Assembly: GCA_039707465.1 (NCBI GenBank)
Contig: CM077647.1
Location: 174,585,663 to 174,649,662 of the forward strand
Source of the DNA: Rhabdophis nuchalis
Lineage: Eukaryota; Chordata; Lepidosauria; Squamata; Natricidae
DNA: 64,000 bases
Direction of reading: 5' to 3'
Position 1 is the stretch's first letter. Every line of letters begins with the position of its first letter. The translations under genes and the position numbers were made by a program. This document shows, one piece after another, positions 19,560-33,300 of the stretch. Under the pieces are notes generated by a model. That model was not told the DNA's origin and ran no database searches. It saw nothing but the letters and a program-made list of their open reading frames with translations.

Positions 19560-20110
19560 GTAGAGAATCTGTATTAATTTTAGAGGGTCCTTCATTTCTT
19601 TCCCCCTCTCCCTCCCTCCCTTCCATTCATACTTCCTTACTTCCTCCTTGATTGCTTACAACACACTAACCAGCCCTAATGCATGTAATAAAAATAATTT
19701 TTCCCCAACCTTTTAAACAACTCCATCTGAATCTCTAAGGAAATTCTCAAAATTCATTATATATCATCATCAATTGCTTGGACGTTGACTCTTACACATG
19801 ATACATGACTGGCTTCCTCATATGCACCAAATTATTAGTAAGTAATTTGGGGAACACTAGGAAAAATAGAATGCGGAAATGGGAATAAAGAAGAAATAGC
19901 TGGTAAACAAAATTAAACTCCAGTCCAATTGGACCACAAAAAGGATGAATGGATGCAGGAAATTTGCATTTTTGGTGGGTTCATGTTCTAAATTTCTGGG
20001 TCTCTATGGTGAATTCATACTAGGTGCATTTTAGTTTGTGGAATTGTTAGTTCTGGGGTGTCGAACAATGATATTAAAATGATAATTTGAGTCAGGAAAA
20101 GATGGGAGAG
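19560..20110 (+). other. Upstream region of gene B, shared with gene C
   Basis: The text at 19570-19920 matches 48430-48640 and 48805-49160, and parts of 49150-49620, upstream of gene C. The block at 20007-20110 matches 52979-53090. It is a duplicated intergenic unit and no gene was seen. Confidence 0.6.
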
Positions 20111-20220
20111 AGGGAGAGAGAGAGAGAGAGAAAGAAAGAGAGAAACAAAGAAAGAAGGAAGGAAGGGAATGAAAGAAAGAAAGAGAGAGAAAAAAAAGAG
20201 AGAGAAAGACAAAGACAAAG
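20105..20220 (+). repeat. GA-rich polypurine tract
   Basis: Purine-only repeats of GAGA and GAAA with few interruptions. They follow the same host motif (TTTGAGTCAGGAAAAGATGG) that precedes other polypurine arrays at 20530 and 53090. Confidence 0.85.
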
Positions 20221-20529
20221 AGGATGGCTATCCCTGGAGGCTGATAGACCCAAACCCAACCACAGTTACTGTTAATAACTAAGTTTACATAGTTAATATC
20301 AGAAGATATCTCTCTAAATCTATTTGCAGTAAATCAGACCTCTGGTTTATTGCCATTAAATGAGGGTATGAAGAGAGAAGTTAGCCATAAACATTAGGCT
20401 CCTTTACCTCTTTTTGCCTTTACTCACTCCCTCAAATATGTCTCTACAGCAATTCATACTTGGTGCATTTTAGTTTCTGGAATAAAATGATATCTGATAA
20501 ATTGAGTCAGGAACTGATGGGAGAAAGAG

Positions 20530-20694
<165 letters not shown>

Positions 20695-22139
20695 TCATGA
20701 GAAGAACTTTCTTCTCTTTGGAAATTGTGAGGTATATATGACCACAGATTTTACTATGAAGTTACAACCTGTGCTGGAATTGATTCATCAAAGGGTTTAA
20801 AATCCACAGTAACATCATAAGGCTGCAGACTCCTGAACAAAAATATGCTGATTCCTCATGGATAAAGTAAGTAAAAATGTCACCCAACCTAACACTGTGG
20901 AAAAAATACCACTCCCATCTAGGGGGATCTGGAAGAAAGCCAGATAGTAAAAAATAAAAAAAAATTGAATCCTATTACTGCTAGGCATCTTAATTCTATA
21001 CAAAGGAGAGTGAACTGCATTTTACTATTCATTGAAAAAAAGAACATCAATTTCAAAAATCAAGTGTATATGGTATTGCAAATTCCCCTGTGTACATCTT
21101 ATTAGCAATTGTGCCTTTCAAAAAGTATGTAAACACAGTCCATTTATTTTCTTATCAACAACAAAGTAATTATCTCCTACAGGAATCACCATATTTTCTG
21201 AACTGGGCAAAAACTTCAAAGACTTCACAGAACACTATTTCAATTCAACAACAATGAATGCATCTTAGATTCGGTTTCTGGTTTTCGGAGGTGACGGACG
21301 TGTTCTCCGACACGTCCGCCGCTTTGCCGCTCTGGTGGGCGCCTTCAGGGGCACTGGGGGCTCCGGAGTGACTCCCAACCGTACAGGCGGCTGCAGGAGT
21401 AGCCCAACTCGACAGCGGTCAGTTGGGCGATTCTTCCGCTTCGCCCCAGGAGCTGGAGGGCTGACAGCGGGGGGGGATCACCCTCTCGCCAATGAATGCC
21501 GGAAGATTCGCACGATGGAAGATCGGGCTGAAATGCCAGGGTCAGAGTAATGCACCGAGACTCTGGATTAGGCTGTGTGGACTGTGAGTTTTATTTTTCT
21601 TTTAATACATTCAATCATTTTTGGGAAAAAAGATTGTAGGAATCTCCCATCGCAAAAAGCGGCGATCTAAAATGCTCCCCAGACCAGGGAGAGAGAGGAT
21701 TAATTACATCCAACTCAGCAACATCTAAAAAGGAAAGTTTTTTATTTCCCGACTATGGAACTACAATAGCAACTTTGTAGCCGAGCTCTGTTGCAACAGA
21801 AATGAACTTTCACTACTTCTCCTCTTCCGGCGCTGAGGTGGGAAAATGGCGTTTCTTTGTTCCCAACTGAAAACTTTCTCTTAACTCATGAACACTCCTT
21901 CAACTTTAAAAAATTGCAAAAAAATTTAATTAAAGCCTCCTCAAGAAGCTCTTAGTGTTTCTCCCAATTTGTGGAGTCTTCTTTTTTTTTCTTTGGATTT
22001 GATAACGCAATTATCTCTCTGGATTTTATACAATATATGGTTAGAACTCTGGCATAGACTTTTCCTGATATCTCAGATTTCATGGACTGCTTGCTCACTG
22101 ACACTATTTTTTTTGCTATAAGAACTTAAAGCTACAGTG

Positions 22140-23071
22140 ATGGCTGCAAGAAAGCCACCAACTGGAAAATCCCTTTCTGCTCCAGCTTCAACTAAAGCCA
22201 GTCCAACTCTGAAACAAACCAAGATCACCACATTGCTACAAAAAGAAGCTGCTGGAGAGGACACCCAAGGATCATCCACAGATGAAATGCTACAAAGTAT
22301 TATGAAAGAAATAAAAGAAATGCAGAAGGGCTTAATAAGCTCAAGGCTGGAACTGTTGGAGACACAAAGAACCACAGCAGATAACAAACAAAAAAGTGAG
22401 GTGTTGGAGGTGGGAGCAGTTGAGATGAGAGAAGAGATAAGGGAAATACGAAAAGAAAATATAGATATTTCAGGGCATATGTCAAGAATGGAATTTGAAA
22501 GAATGCCCTTTTTTTAAAGGTTTCAGAACATCCCAGAGTCAAATACAGAGAACCTTAAGGAGTTAATGAGCACAATCTTAGCAGATTATACTAAAAAGAA
22601 CAAAGAATATATCTGAGGGGACATAGACCTGATTTACAGAATTAACTCAGCATATGCTAGGATAAATGATGTACCTAGAGAGATACATATTAAATTTGTA
22701 AGAAGATCCACAAGGGATGAGATTCTGAGGGCACAACGAGGGGGGCCGTTGATATACCAGCAAAAAGAAGTCACCATTTTGAAGCTGATCCCAAAAAAAA
22801 TTCGAGAGAAAAGAAGGAAGTATTCCTTCTTGTCCAAAAAATTATATTAAAAAGGGGTATGGTTCAAATGGTCAATGCCTGAAGGAATGTTGGTATTCTG
22901 GGATGGAAGTAGAGTTAGAATTAAAACAGTAGGGGAGGCGGAGGCCTTTCTAAAAAAACATTCCTAAATCCTGGGAGATGAAGAAGAGGGAACAAGAGGG
23001 GCCATGGCCCCGCCCATTGGCGGGAAAGAGGAAGAAGAAACAATAGCAAAGAAACTCAGATCACAAAAATG
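22140..23071 (+). pseudogene. HAL1-like ORF1, copy 3, with several stop codons
   Basis: It is the L1-type ORF1: a coiled-coil-like N-terminal region (KEIKEMQKGLISSRLELLET), then an RNA-binding region (LMSTILADY, YRINSAYARINDVPREIHI, FVRRSTRDEIL, WFKWSMPEGMLVFW, EAEAFLKKHS), ending in a KKLRSQK tail. In-frame stops occur near 22515, 22614, 22846 and 22964, so this copy is dead. Confidence 0.8.
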
Positions 23072-23237
23072 AGTTTATTTTGAGATTATTATTATTATTA
23101 CTTTGAAATTACTATTACTATTATTATTGTAGTTCCTGAAAACGGATGTTAACACGAAACAAACGATTGAATGTATGAAATTTAAGACAGGATATATCTG
23201 CATCTCTTGCCACCATTTACTGAACTGTATTATGTAT

Positions 23238-23727
23238 TATGCGCTTCAAGGTCCTGACGACCATCTTCAAAGCGCTCCATGGCTCGGGACCTAGTTACAT
23301 GCGAGACCGTCTCCTGCCCCATACATCCCTATGGCCGATTCGCTCCCACAGAGAGGGCCTTCTCAGGGTGCCGTCGGCCAGACAATGCCAACTGGTGACA
23401 CCCAGGGGAAGGGCCTTCTCTGTGGCGGGCCCTGCCCTGTGGAACGACCTGCCCCCTGAACTCTGTACCATTACTGATCTCCGCCTCTTCCGCCAGTGTT
23501 TAATAACACATTTGTTTCATCAAGCCAGCCTTGCATAGCCTCCGCTGTTGACTAGTTTAGATAGTCTTAATTGGTTTTTAGCACAGAATTTCATATTTAA
23601 TAAGCTTTTAAAATTTTATATTTTTGTATTGTTTTGTATATTATTTTAATTTTCCTGTGCGCCGCCCTGGGTCCGTTTGGAGAAGGGCGGGATATAAATC
23701 GAATAAAATAAAAATAAAAAATAAAAG
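23238..23727 (+). mobile_element. L2 3' fragment nested in HAL1-like copy 3
   Basis: It encodes [18 protein letters not shown] to THLFHQASLA (stop near 23538), then the L2 3' UTR and an AATAAAATAAAA tail. The HAL1-like 3' UTR resumes at about 23728 and matches the copy at 55511-55900. Confidence 0.85.
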
Positions 23728-23869
23728 TATGAAGCCTTGGGGGCAGTCACCACACCTGGCATGGAAGTCCTAAAATGTTAAAAAAATACCCAATATACCC
23801 CTTTTCCTTTTGTATACTGTAAAACCAATAAAAATTGTTTAAAACAAAACAAAACAATGAATGCATCTT

Positions 23870-24125
23870 GAACCCCAGGGGGATTGGCACAAGGATAATA
23901 ACGGCTTTGGCTCAGAGTCCTTGGTGCAGGTTTCCTTCCCACTATTCTCCTCTGTCAGAATATGTGTTCAAACCCTGATGCACTTCAACAAATGAATTGG
24001 CAAACTCAATCATAGGTTTTCTGATAACCTATATAACCAATCATACGTTTTTTAATTAGCTGCACTCTCAGATACAAAACTTGAAGGAATCGTGATGAAA
24101 GACAGAGACATTTTCCAGAGTGAAG
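23870..24125 (+). promoter_or_regulatory. Proximal upstream region of gene B, conserved with gene C
   Basis: The sequence from GAACCCCAGGGGGATTGGCA to the start codon is closely matched at 53716-53962 before gene C, making it the best candidate for proximal promoter and 5' UTR. No specific factor site is claimed. Confidence 0.45.
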
Positions 24126-24331
24126 ATGTTCCTCCTCCTAATATTCCTAGTATTCCTGGTGAAGAAAATAGGGACGCTGAGCTGCCCTGCGAGTGATGCT
24201 TTCCTTATTCCTCATGAGTGGTACCAACCTGGTGACTTCATCATTGGTGGGATGGCAACCCACATCTTTTACAACCTTTTTGGAATTGATTTTAAGGAAT
24301 ATCCTTCTATAACACCTTACGACATACCAAA
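24126..24331 (+). CDS. V2R gene B, coding exon 1 (signal peptide)
   Basis: It encodes 68 codons plus two bases (phase 2), with donor CCAAA|GTAAGC. The signal peptide [20 protein letters not shown] is followed by [16 protein letters not shown], the standard start of the mature V2R ligand domain. Confidence 0.92.
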
Positions 24332-27300
24332 GTAAGCATTTATTTTCTTTTTCTAATCTTAATCAGTTTCCCCAAATTTGCTAATGAGAGTATAAATATA
24401 GGCTTTATATCTAGTTCTTCAAATGTTTCTAGTTATGGGAGAATACACTTTTTGTTTTTGTTATTTACTTGATTGTAAACTACTTTTAATATAATGTATA
24501 AAACTTAGGTGCAAAAACAACTTTTGAAGCACATTTGTAATATTTATTTTAAATCTGCATCATCATTCCTAACAAAATGTACACAATACATGGCTGATAT
24601 ATTCTGGACGATGATTTTGTTGTACATAGGTTTTTGTGCAATTTATTCAGCATTTTAGAAAAACCATTACTTCTCCACTTTCATCATAGAAAGAAATGTT
24701 GGTGATTCGTACAGAAATGATGCCACCTTATGAGAATAATCAATTTCCTTTTTCAACTGGGGTATTGAAATCCTTTGCAGTGTCGTAATGAAGTTCTACC
24801 AGCACATCCTTGCCTTGGTCTTTGCTGTGCAGGAAATCAATGAGGACTCACAGATCTTACCCAATGTCACTCTTGGGTTCCACATCTATGACAGTTACTA
24901 TGATTCAAGGATGACCTATCGAACCACTCTGGACTTGCTTTTTAAATCCCAGGAATTTGCCCCTAACTACAAATGTGATAGTCAGAAGAATCTCATGGCT
25001 ATCATTGGGGGACTGGATTATATAACATCATCTCATATGGCCGAAATTATAGGATTCTTCAAGATTCCACAAGTAAGTTAAAAATGGGTTGAGAAGAAAA
25101 TTCTTAATTTTATTATTGTTATAGAATAATTAATACACTTTAAAAAGTTAGGCTTAGGTTTGTATTAATAACTATTGATATGTTCAGCATGGCTTAATGT
25201 AAAATACTTGGCATTGTTTTCTGAAACGGTTACATGAAATGAATATCAGGAGATAGCTGAGATAATGTTTGAATTGCTTTGCTTAAAACAATTTATTTTT
25301 ATTTTATTTTATTGATTTTGTCAAGCATGCATTAGATCAGGTGTCCCCAATCTTTGCAACTTTAAAGCAAAGCTGGCTGGAGAATTCTGGGAGCTGATGT
25401 CCTTCAGACTTAAAGTTGCAAAGGTTGGGGACCCTTGCATTAGATAACATATATAAGTATAAACATGATTTTGAATACATGAAATGGATACGAATAAAAA
25501 AGAATTATGCCCCTTAAATACCTCTTAGGAATGGAGTGAGGTAGAGAGTAGACAGTCTAAGGTTAAAGCTTTGGGAATCTGGGGAAGAAACCACCAAGTC
25601 AGGTAGTGCATCCCAGGCATTGACCACTCTGTTGCTGAAGTTGTGTTTTCTGAAATTGAGTTTGGAGTGGTTTACCTTAAATTTGTTGAAGCTGACGCAG
25701 TCATTGACAGGTAGGACATTGTAGCAAAAGAGTTTATGTACTGAACTGAGTTCAGATGAAAGGGGCACAGGGGGCCCTAGCAATGTCTGTTTTCGGCAGC
25801 AACAACATTCTCCAGCATGCTAAAGCAAAAATGGAGCTTGGGAGGGCCATGCTAAGGCAAGGTGCGCCAGTCCTTCACTGTTTCCACTGTCTAACCACCC
25901 GCAGGCCAGATCCAGACCCTAGGTCTGGAGTTTAACAGCCCTGATCTATTGCATATACTTGTAATACTTCCCCAAAAAATGTTTCTAAATCCTTTAAGAA
26001 ATGCTAGTAAAAAATGTTTCCCTGATATATTTTATATTAAAACAAGATAGGAAAATTAAATTTGAACAAAAGTCTCATTAGAATTCTACTGGATTTCTTT
26101 TAGCTGACATATGGTGCATTACATCAGGAGGAATTTCAGACCAGTAAGCTCTCTTCGTTTTATTTCATGGTCCCCAAAGAGGAGCAGCAGTACACTGGGA
26201 TCATCCAACTGCTTCGCCATTTCAGCTGGACGTGGATTGGGATATTTTCTGTTCATAATAACAATGGAGAAAAGTTCTTACAGAAAATGCAGCCCTTGCT
26301 TTCCCAGAATGGAATATGTTCAGAATTCATAGAAAGGCTCGAACAACAAAAACACTTGGAAGCTTTAGAAGACTTTTATCAAACAGTGTTATTTACTTCT
26401 ATTAAGATGTTCAGTAGCAAATCCAATGCATTTCTTATCTATGGAGAATCATGGTCAATTGGGTGGTTAAGACTTGTAATATTTCTGTCAGATCCTGAAA
26501 GCAAGGAAACTGCCTTATTTGGAAAAGTGTGGATTGTGACTGCAAAGATTGATTTTGCATTATCAGGCATCCAAATCACATGGGGTCTCCAGATGTACCA
26601 TGGGGCTCTTTCCTTCACTGTTCATTCAAGAGCAGTTGTAGGTTTCAGGGAATTTCTTCAGGCCATCAATCCTCTTTCAGACTCCAGAGATGGGTTTCGA
26701 CAGGGTGTTTGGGAACAGTCATTTGATTGTTCATTTCCAAAGCCAGAGTTACAAGAAATAGACAGGAGGAAATGCACTAGGGAGATGAAGCTGGAGGATC
26801 TTCCTGCACCTCTGTTTGAAATGGAAATGACTGGTCAAAGCTACAGTGTCTACAATGCTGTTCATGCTGTGGCTCATTCTTTGCAGGTTCTACACATGTG
26901 GAAGTCTAATAGGAGGAAAACCATGATGGGTAAAAACCCTGATCTTCCACAGCTACAGCCTTGGCAGGTATTCCCTTTGCACTTGATTCAGCTTAAAATA
27001 GAATTATCTTTTGAACCCATTGTGGATAGTATGAAGGAAACCTAAGTTTGCAACAGTCTCAACTCTCATTTATCTATTAAAGAAAGCTTGAGTCTCAAAT
27101 TCTAAAATAGGGAAATTAATCAGACGTCAGACACTCAAATAGCTTTGTAACCATAAGTAAATATTATACACTAGCTGTACCCAGCCACGCGTTGCTGTGG
27201 CCCTGTCTGGTTAAATGGCCAACCAACCTGTGTATACACAACCACTGTATAACCCCCAACCTACCTAGCTATTTATTTCTTACTCTCTCCACCTACCTAC

Positions 27301-30300
27301 CTACAGTATTTGTTCCTCTCTCCCTCTACCTACCTACCTATCCTCCAGCATCGCCTTGGGGGGGGGAGTTGGTGGCGCGGGCGGCAGTGGAGAGGTCGGA
27401 GAACGAGGAGAGGTCAGAGGCGTGGAAGGAGGAGGAGAGCTTCAGCGTCAGTAGCAAAGAGGAGGGCAACCGTTGATGACGTAGAAGCATGGGGGCCAGG
27501 TGGGAGGGCCATGAATGGGAGGAGGGAGTGAGCGAGTGAGGAAACCACACAGAAGAGCTGCAGTTTTACATTTGTGTGGCATGTACCTGGCACCAGTGTG
27601 CCATTCACACAATCTGTATGGATCAATGGTGCTGCACTTGTAAGGAACATTGTTTGAAAATTTGGTGGCGATTGGGGCAGTAGTTTCTGAGATTAGCAGT
27701 TTTGAACAAACTCAGAGTTAACTTTTTATTGGGTGGGGTAATTTTTTATTTATTTTTGAACAAACACAAATAAAACAAAAATAGTAGAAAAAACATAAAA
27801 AGCCATCTTCCATTACAAATTACAAATTATAAAATATGTGTCAGTTAATCACAAATTTCTATGCATTTCTTCCATAGTCATCACTTGCTGTTCATGTCAA
27901 TTATTACAATTATTATATCTCAACCTTAATTTGATTGTTTTTACATTCTTTTATATGCAAAATAAAAGTATATAGTGGCATTCTATTAATAAGAGAAACA
28001 AAGAAATAGAAAGAATGCTGTTGATATAATTTACCTGGACTTCAGTAAGGCATTTGATAAAGTAGACCATAACCTACTATTAGATAAAGTAGAAAATTGT
28101 GGGTTAGACAGCACCACCACCAAATGGATTCGTAACTGGCTGACCAACCGCACTCAACGTGTAGTCCTCAATGGAACTGCATCTACATGGAAGGAAGTAT
28201 GCAGTGGAGTCCCCCAAGGCTCTGTTTTAGGCCCAGTACTCTTTAACATCTTCATCAACGATTTGGATGAGGGGATAAATGGGGAACTCATCAAATTCGC
28301 AGACGACACCAAGCTGGCAGGAATAGCCAACACTCCAGAAGATAGGCTTAAGATACAGAAGGATCTAGACAAACTTGAACATTGGGCACTGTCTAATAAA
28401 ATGAAATTCAATTGTGAAAAAAGTAAGGTCCTACATATAGGCAAGAAAAACCAAATGCACAAGTACAGTATAGGTGGTACCTTGCTCAATAGTAGCAACT
28501 GTGAGAGGGATCTCGGAATCCTAGTGGACAACCATTTAAATATGAGCCAGCAGTGTGCAGCAGCTGCCAAAAAAGCCAACACAGTTCTAGGCTGCATCAA
28601 CAGAGGGATAGAATCTAGATCGCGTGAAGTGTTAATGCCACTGTATAGTGCCTTGGTAAGGCCACACTTGGAATACTGCATACAGTTTTGGTCGCCACGA
28701 TGTAGAAAAGACGTGGAGACTCTGGAAAGAGTGCAAAGAAGAGCAACCAAGATGATTAGAGGACTGGAGACTAAGACATATGAAGAACGGCTGCAGGAAC
28801 TGGGTATGTCTAGTTTGATGAAGAGAAGGACCAGGGGAGACATGATAGCAGTGTTCCGATATCTCAGAGGGTGCCACAAAGAAGAGGGAGTCAAACTTTT
28901 CTCCAAGACACCTGGGGGCAGGACAAGGAGCAATGGGTGGAAACTAACCAAGGAGAGAAGCAACTTAGAACTAAGGAGAAATTTCCTAACAGTAAGAACA
29001 ATTAACCTCTGGAACAGCTTGCCTCCAGCAGTTGTGAATGCCCCAACCCTGGAAGTCTTTAAAAAGATGTTAGACAGCCATTTGTCTGAAATGGTATAAG
29101 ATTCCTGCCCATGCAGGGGGTTGGACTAGAAGACCTACAAGGTCCCTTCCAACTCTGCTATTGTATTGTATTGTAAGAATAAAATTAAGAATAGAAATAA
29201 AAAGAAAAAGTCGTCATTTTGCATTGTGTCCTTTAAAAAGCATACTGACCAGTCACACATAACTTCTGTGCATCTCTAAAATGATTATTATTCATAAATA
29301 ATCTCATTTTATAAATTTTAAATCAGAAAATTCATCATATATCTTAATATCATTACGCCAAAATTCTTGTCTAATATTCCAAATTTGGGCTATCTTCTTA
29401 TTCAAACATGTCTTACTTAAAGCTCAACCACATAATGGCATCCATTGTCTATTCCCAAGATACATACACATAAACATACACCTATATGAATTTTTCAATA
29501 ATAATCTAAAACAGTCTTAATTTTTTATGAATAATTATTAACTAACTAGTAATCCTTCAATGATATTCTAAAACCATCTAACTAATTATTAATCATCAAA
29601 GGATAACAATTTTCATTATTAGACAGTGTCTTTCCCGTGTCGAATTAAACTTATCTCTCTTGCCATTTGTGGCCCCCGTTTCTTTTTATTCTTCTTTCCA
29701 GGTTTTTCATAAACATCTGTTTGCAATCTATTGTCCAGTATAACTCTCAAATAATAGTGTGGCCCATTTTCTATCTTTACACGTTGTTTATCTTTAAATG
29801 TCAAACACGTTTTTGAAGAGATTTCTTCTCTTTCATCCATCTTCAATTCTTTTTTTCCCTCTTCTTTTCCTTTACTAGTAAAGTGGGGCTCACATTCTTC
29901 AAAGTCTCCTTAAAAAATTTCCTTCTTTTCATTCTCTCCAAGATTTAATCCATTGGTAAAGTTCTCTTCTGGAGCCCTCAACCCAGGCCTTGATGTGACA
30001 AGCAACAATTTATCCAGCTGTTTATCAATTCTTCTTGCACTTTGTTTTAGAAAATTTAAGATTTCAATCAAAGCATTCTGATTTTCTAAACTATCCTCTT
30101 CTGGATATGAAACCATATTGACAATCAACCATATTGAAATAATAACGTTTAGCTCTCACTGCCACCCTGGTCTCAGGCCTATCTTATCTTTTTGTATTTT
30201 CGAAAAAGAATATTGGAGTTAGTTATCAAAAAGCACCTGCTATAAACAATTCATGCCTTGTAACCACAGCCGCTTTCACAACTACTTCAAATGACAAAAA

Positions 30301-33300
30301 CAAAAGAAATCAATTTTCTCATACAGACCAATCAGCAACCCCCAGTGGCAATGCAACAAATTTTCTTTTTTCTTTGTTGTTAAAACGAAAGTAAAAAATA
30401 TAATTCTTATTTAATTTCAAAAGTAAGCAATGAGCGTTCAGAAGCAATTATGAAAATAGTCCCAACTTCAAAATTTTAATTATCAAAGAATAGAAAGAAA
30501 AAAAGAAAGAAAAAGAAAAAATAGTCCAATCCATTCCAAAGGAGAAAATAAAAACCTTGTTCGCTTCACTCCACAATTCCAGAGAATTTTTTTTTAAAAA
30601 AGGAAACCTCCCAATTCAGAGCATATTAGATTAATTCCGCCGCTTATTTCATAATTAACAGCTATAGTTTACTAGAAAAAAAAAGTCTCTTTAAGCAAAA
30701 TGTTTCAAAAAAAGATAGAATACCTTCCCGGTCAGTACTTTCCCTTCAGCTTGTTTCCTTCCTTTCTGAGCTTGCCAACGCCTTTGTTCCCCAGGGAGCT
30801 ACCTTTTGCTGCTTTGCAGGAGCTCTTCCCTTAGGTCAAACAGGGGGTTTGCGATACCCCTGTGACCAGCAAGGCTTTGTCTCCCTGATCGCCATTCCTG
30901 CAGGATGGATTAGGGCACCTATAGACCAAAGAGCAACAAAAGTTCAACGCAGGTCTCAGAGCCCTGAGACCCCACGTTGTGTCGGCGCGGCTTGCTCCTC
31001 CCTTCCCCTTGTATAGATTATCTGTCTTGAATTAGTTTTTTTAGTAAATTTAATTGGATAAAGTGATATAACTCCAAAAGCCTATTTTCATTCTTCCACT
31101 TTTCATTGTTATATTAACTTAAAATAATATCAAATAAATAATAGAGTGGACATATGTATTTCCATGCAATATTGATTATCAAGTTTCTAAGATTACATAT
31201 TTAATAGTTATTGGAATGGAGGGAATGAATGAATGAAACTTGGTTATTTTGTTTTCTTCTCTATTACGTTGCTTTCAATTCCCTCTCTTTTCTATTCTCT
31301 TTCAAGTAGCTCCATTCATTTCTTCAAGGGATCTCTTTTAACAATTCAGCTGAGGAGAGAGTGTTCCTGAATGAGAAAGGGGAAGCAACTGGTGGATTTG
31401 ATATCAAAAATTTCATCACTTTCCCCAACGGATCCTTTCAGAGAGTAAGAGTTGGAAAGCTGGATCTAGAGGCTCCAAAAGGGAAGGAATTATGGATTGA
31501 TGAAGATGTGATTGTCTGGAGTCCAGGTTTTAATCAGGTATCAAATTAGTGAATTCACCGTGTCTTAATCCATTGTATAGCCATGTTGAACCTAGTATTT
31601 TTCAAAATCTGATTCGTAGATTTTAACGGAAACATGGAATATTCTTTTCAAATGTTGATGTTCAAGCACTCATTTAATTGAAAAAATAATGTAGCAATAC
31701 AAAAGCCGTGTTGGCATATTTGGTATGCATGTCCATTTGAAATGACAAGAGTGTCCATATGTCCATGAAATTATCCTCGTGCAATTGTTTACTCCCCCTG
31801 CTCTTCAAACAGAATTATTTCCACATCTTTGTGGTTTCTACATCTTTTAAGTTGGGATGAAATTAATCAATTTATTATTCTGTTCCATGAGATTGTGTTA
31901 TTATATGTTTGTCATTATTATTTGTACAAATAGGACATTTTGTACATCATTCTATTTTCTACATTTCTAATTCCTATATCTTTTTTATCAATCCTTTGGG
32001 AAGTCAAAAATAATTCCCCTCCATAAAACAGAAAAATTACAATCTATAATTTTAACTCCCTCCAATTTAAAAAAAATTATGCTTATTGCCAGGTTCCTCC
32101 ACATTCTCGATGCAATGACCCCTGTCTCCCTGGATCCTGGAAGAAAGGGATTGAAGGAAATCAGTTCTGCTGCTACGACTGTGTTCCATGCCCAGAAGGG
32201 AAGATTTCAAACCAAAATGGTAGGATGGGAATTCTACCATTTTTTCATTAGACAAGCAAACTTTACTCGGATGCATAAAATGCATCATTTGATTTTCAAT
32301 ACTATGGAATACCAATACAGGAGAAGATTTTTAGCTCATGTTTGAAATGAGGGATCCTTGGTGCTCTCTGGGCTTACTTTTTTTCTTGCAGATATGTCAT
32401 TACCCTAAATAGGTAACCTCCACAGTGCTAGTAAGAAGGTCTTACTAGCTGTGGAGGTCTTCTCCATCTTGGCCTCCAGTGCTGCATTACTGGGATGCAT
32501 ATTCCTGCCCAAATGCTACATCATTGTTTTCTTCTCAACCACAGGTTTGCTGTCAGTTGTCTGAATATCCATTGTAAGGGCTTTTTTAAAACTAGTCACT
32601 CAATCCAATATAGCAAAACCAACACAAACCCTAAAATGAATTACACTGCCATACATCAAGAATAGCTAAAAAGGCATCAACAGACTATAAAACCACATGG
32701 AATCAGTGTAGCAGAGAAGCCAACTTAAGCCTTTCAAAAGTTCCTAAGAAAACTAAAACACCCAGGAACCCCAGAATAAAAACAAGAATCATGTAAACCA
32801 CTGGTGGGATTCAAAAATATTTACTACCTGTTCTGTGGGTGTGGCTTTGAAGGGGTTGCTTTGGCAAGGGAAAGATACTGCAAAATCCCCATTCCCTCCC
32901 AACTTGCTTTCCAGCTCCATTCTCCGGTTCAGGGCAACAAAAGAAGATCAGCTGGGAGGCAGCGAGGTCAGGGCCAGCCTATTTGCCGGTTTTCCAAACT
33001 ACTCAAAATTTCTGCTACCCGCTCTGAAAAACCTGTCAAAACTGGCTGAAAAACCATCTCTGATGTAAACATATAATGTCAGAACTGCAACAGCCATTGT
33101 GAACATGAAGAAGACTGGCAGAATGCATCCAGGAACAACAAGTAGCTGTCAGAAGACATGAAGCAGTCACTTCACAACAAATTGACAGATTTCTTGATAG
33201 TTTCAGTTGGGAAAATGGGACAATCCTAGACTAGTACAAGTCCAAAAATGCCAAGGAAACACCTGCCACTCTGACAAATCAGCCATCAATAGACACATAG

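Larger units (their letters stand above)
21267..23853 (+). mobile_element. ORF1-only L1-like (HAL1-like) element, copy 3, upstream of gene B
   Basis: It is flanked by a 16-bp duplication, ACAATGAATGCATCTT, at 21251-21266 and 23854-23869. The order is a GC-rich 5' UTR, a degraded ORF1 (22140-23071), a short 3' UTR ending in CCAATAAAAATTG, and an A-rich end. No endonuclease or reverse transcriptase follows ORF1. An L2 fragment (23238-23727) sits in the 3' UTR; without it the element is about 2.1 kb. It separates gene B from its ancestral upstream sequence by 2.6 kb. Confidence 0.85.
27732..31013 (-). mobile_element. Unclassified non-LTR-like element, minus strand, intron 3 of gene B
   Basis: Read on the minus strand it has a GC-rich start near 31010, about 880 nt without a clear ORF, a small ORF (30128-29619), and an AT-rich 3' part ending in an A-rich run near 27735. 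A CR1 (28013-29176) sits inside it. No reverse transcriptase was recognised. The host intron resumes at about 31014, matching gene C. Confidence 0.4.

Noticed and set aside
24095..24125. ATG at 24095 as start of gene B
   Set aside because: It is out of frame with the signal peptide. The ATG at 24126 gives a proper leader aligned with gene C.
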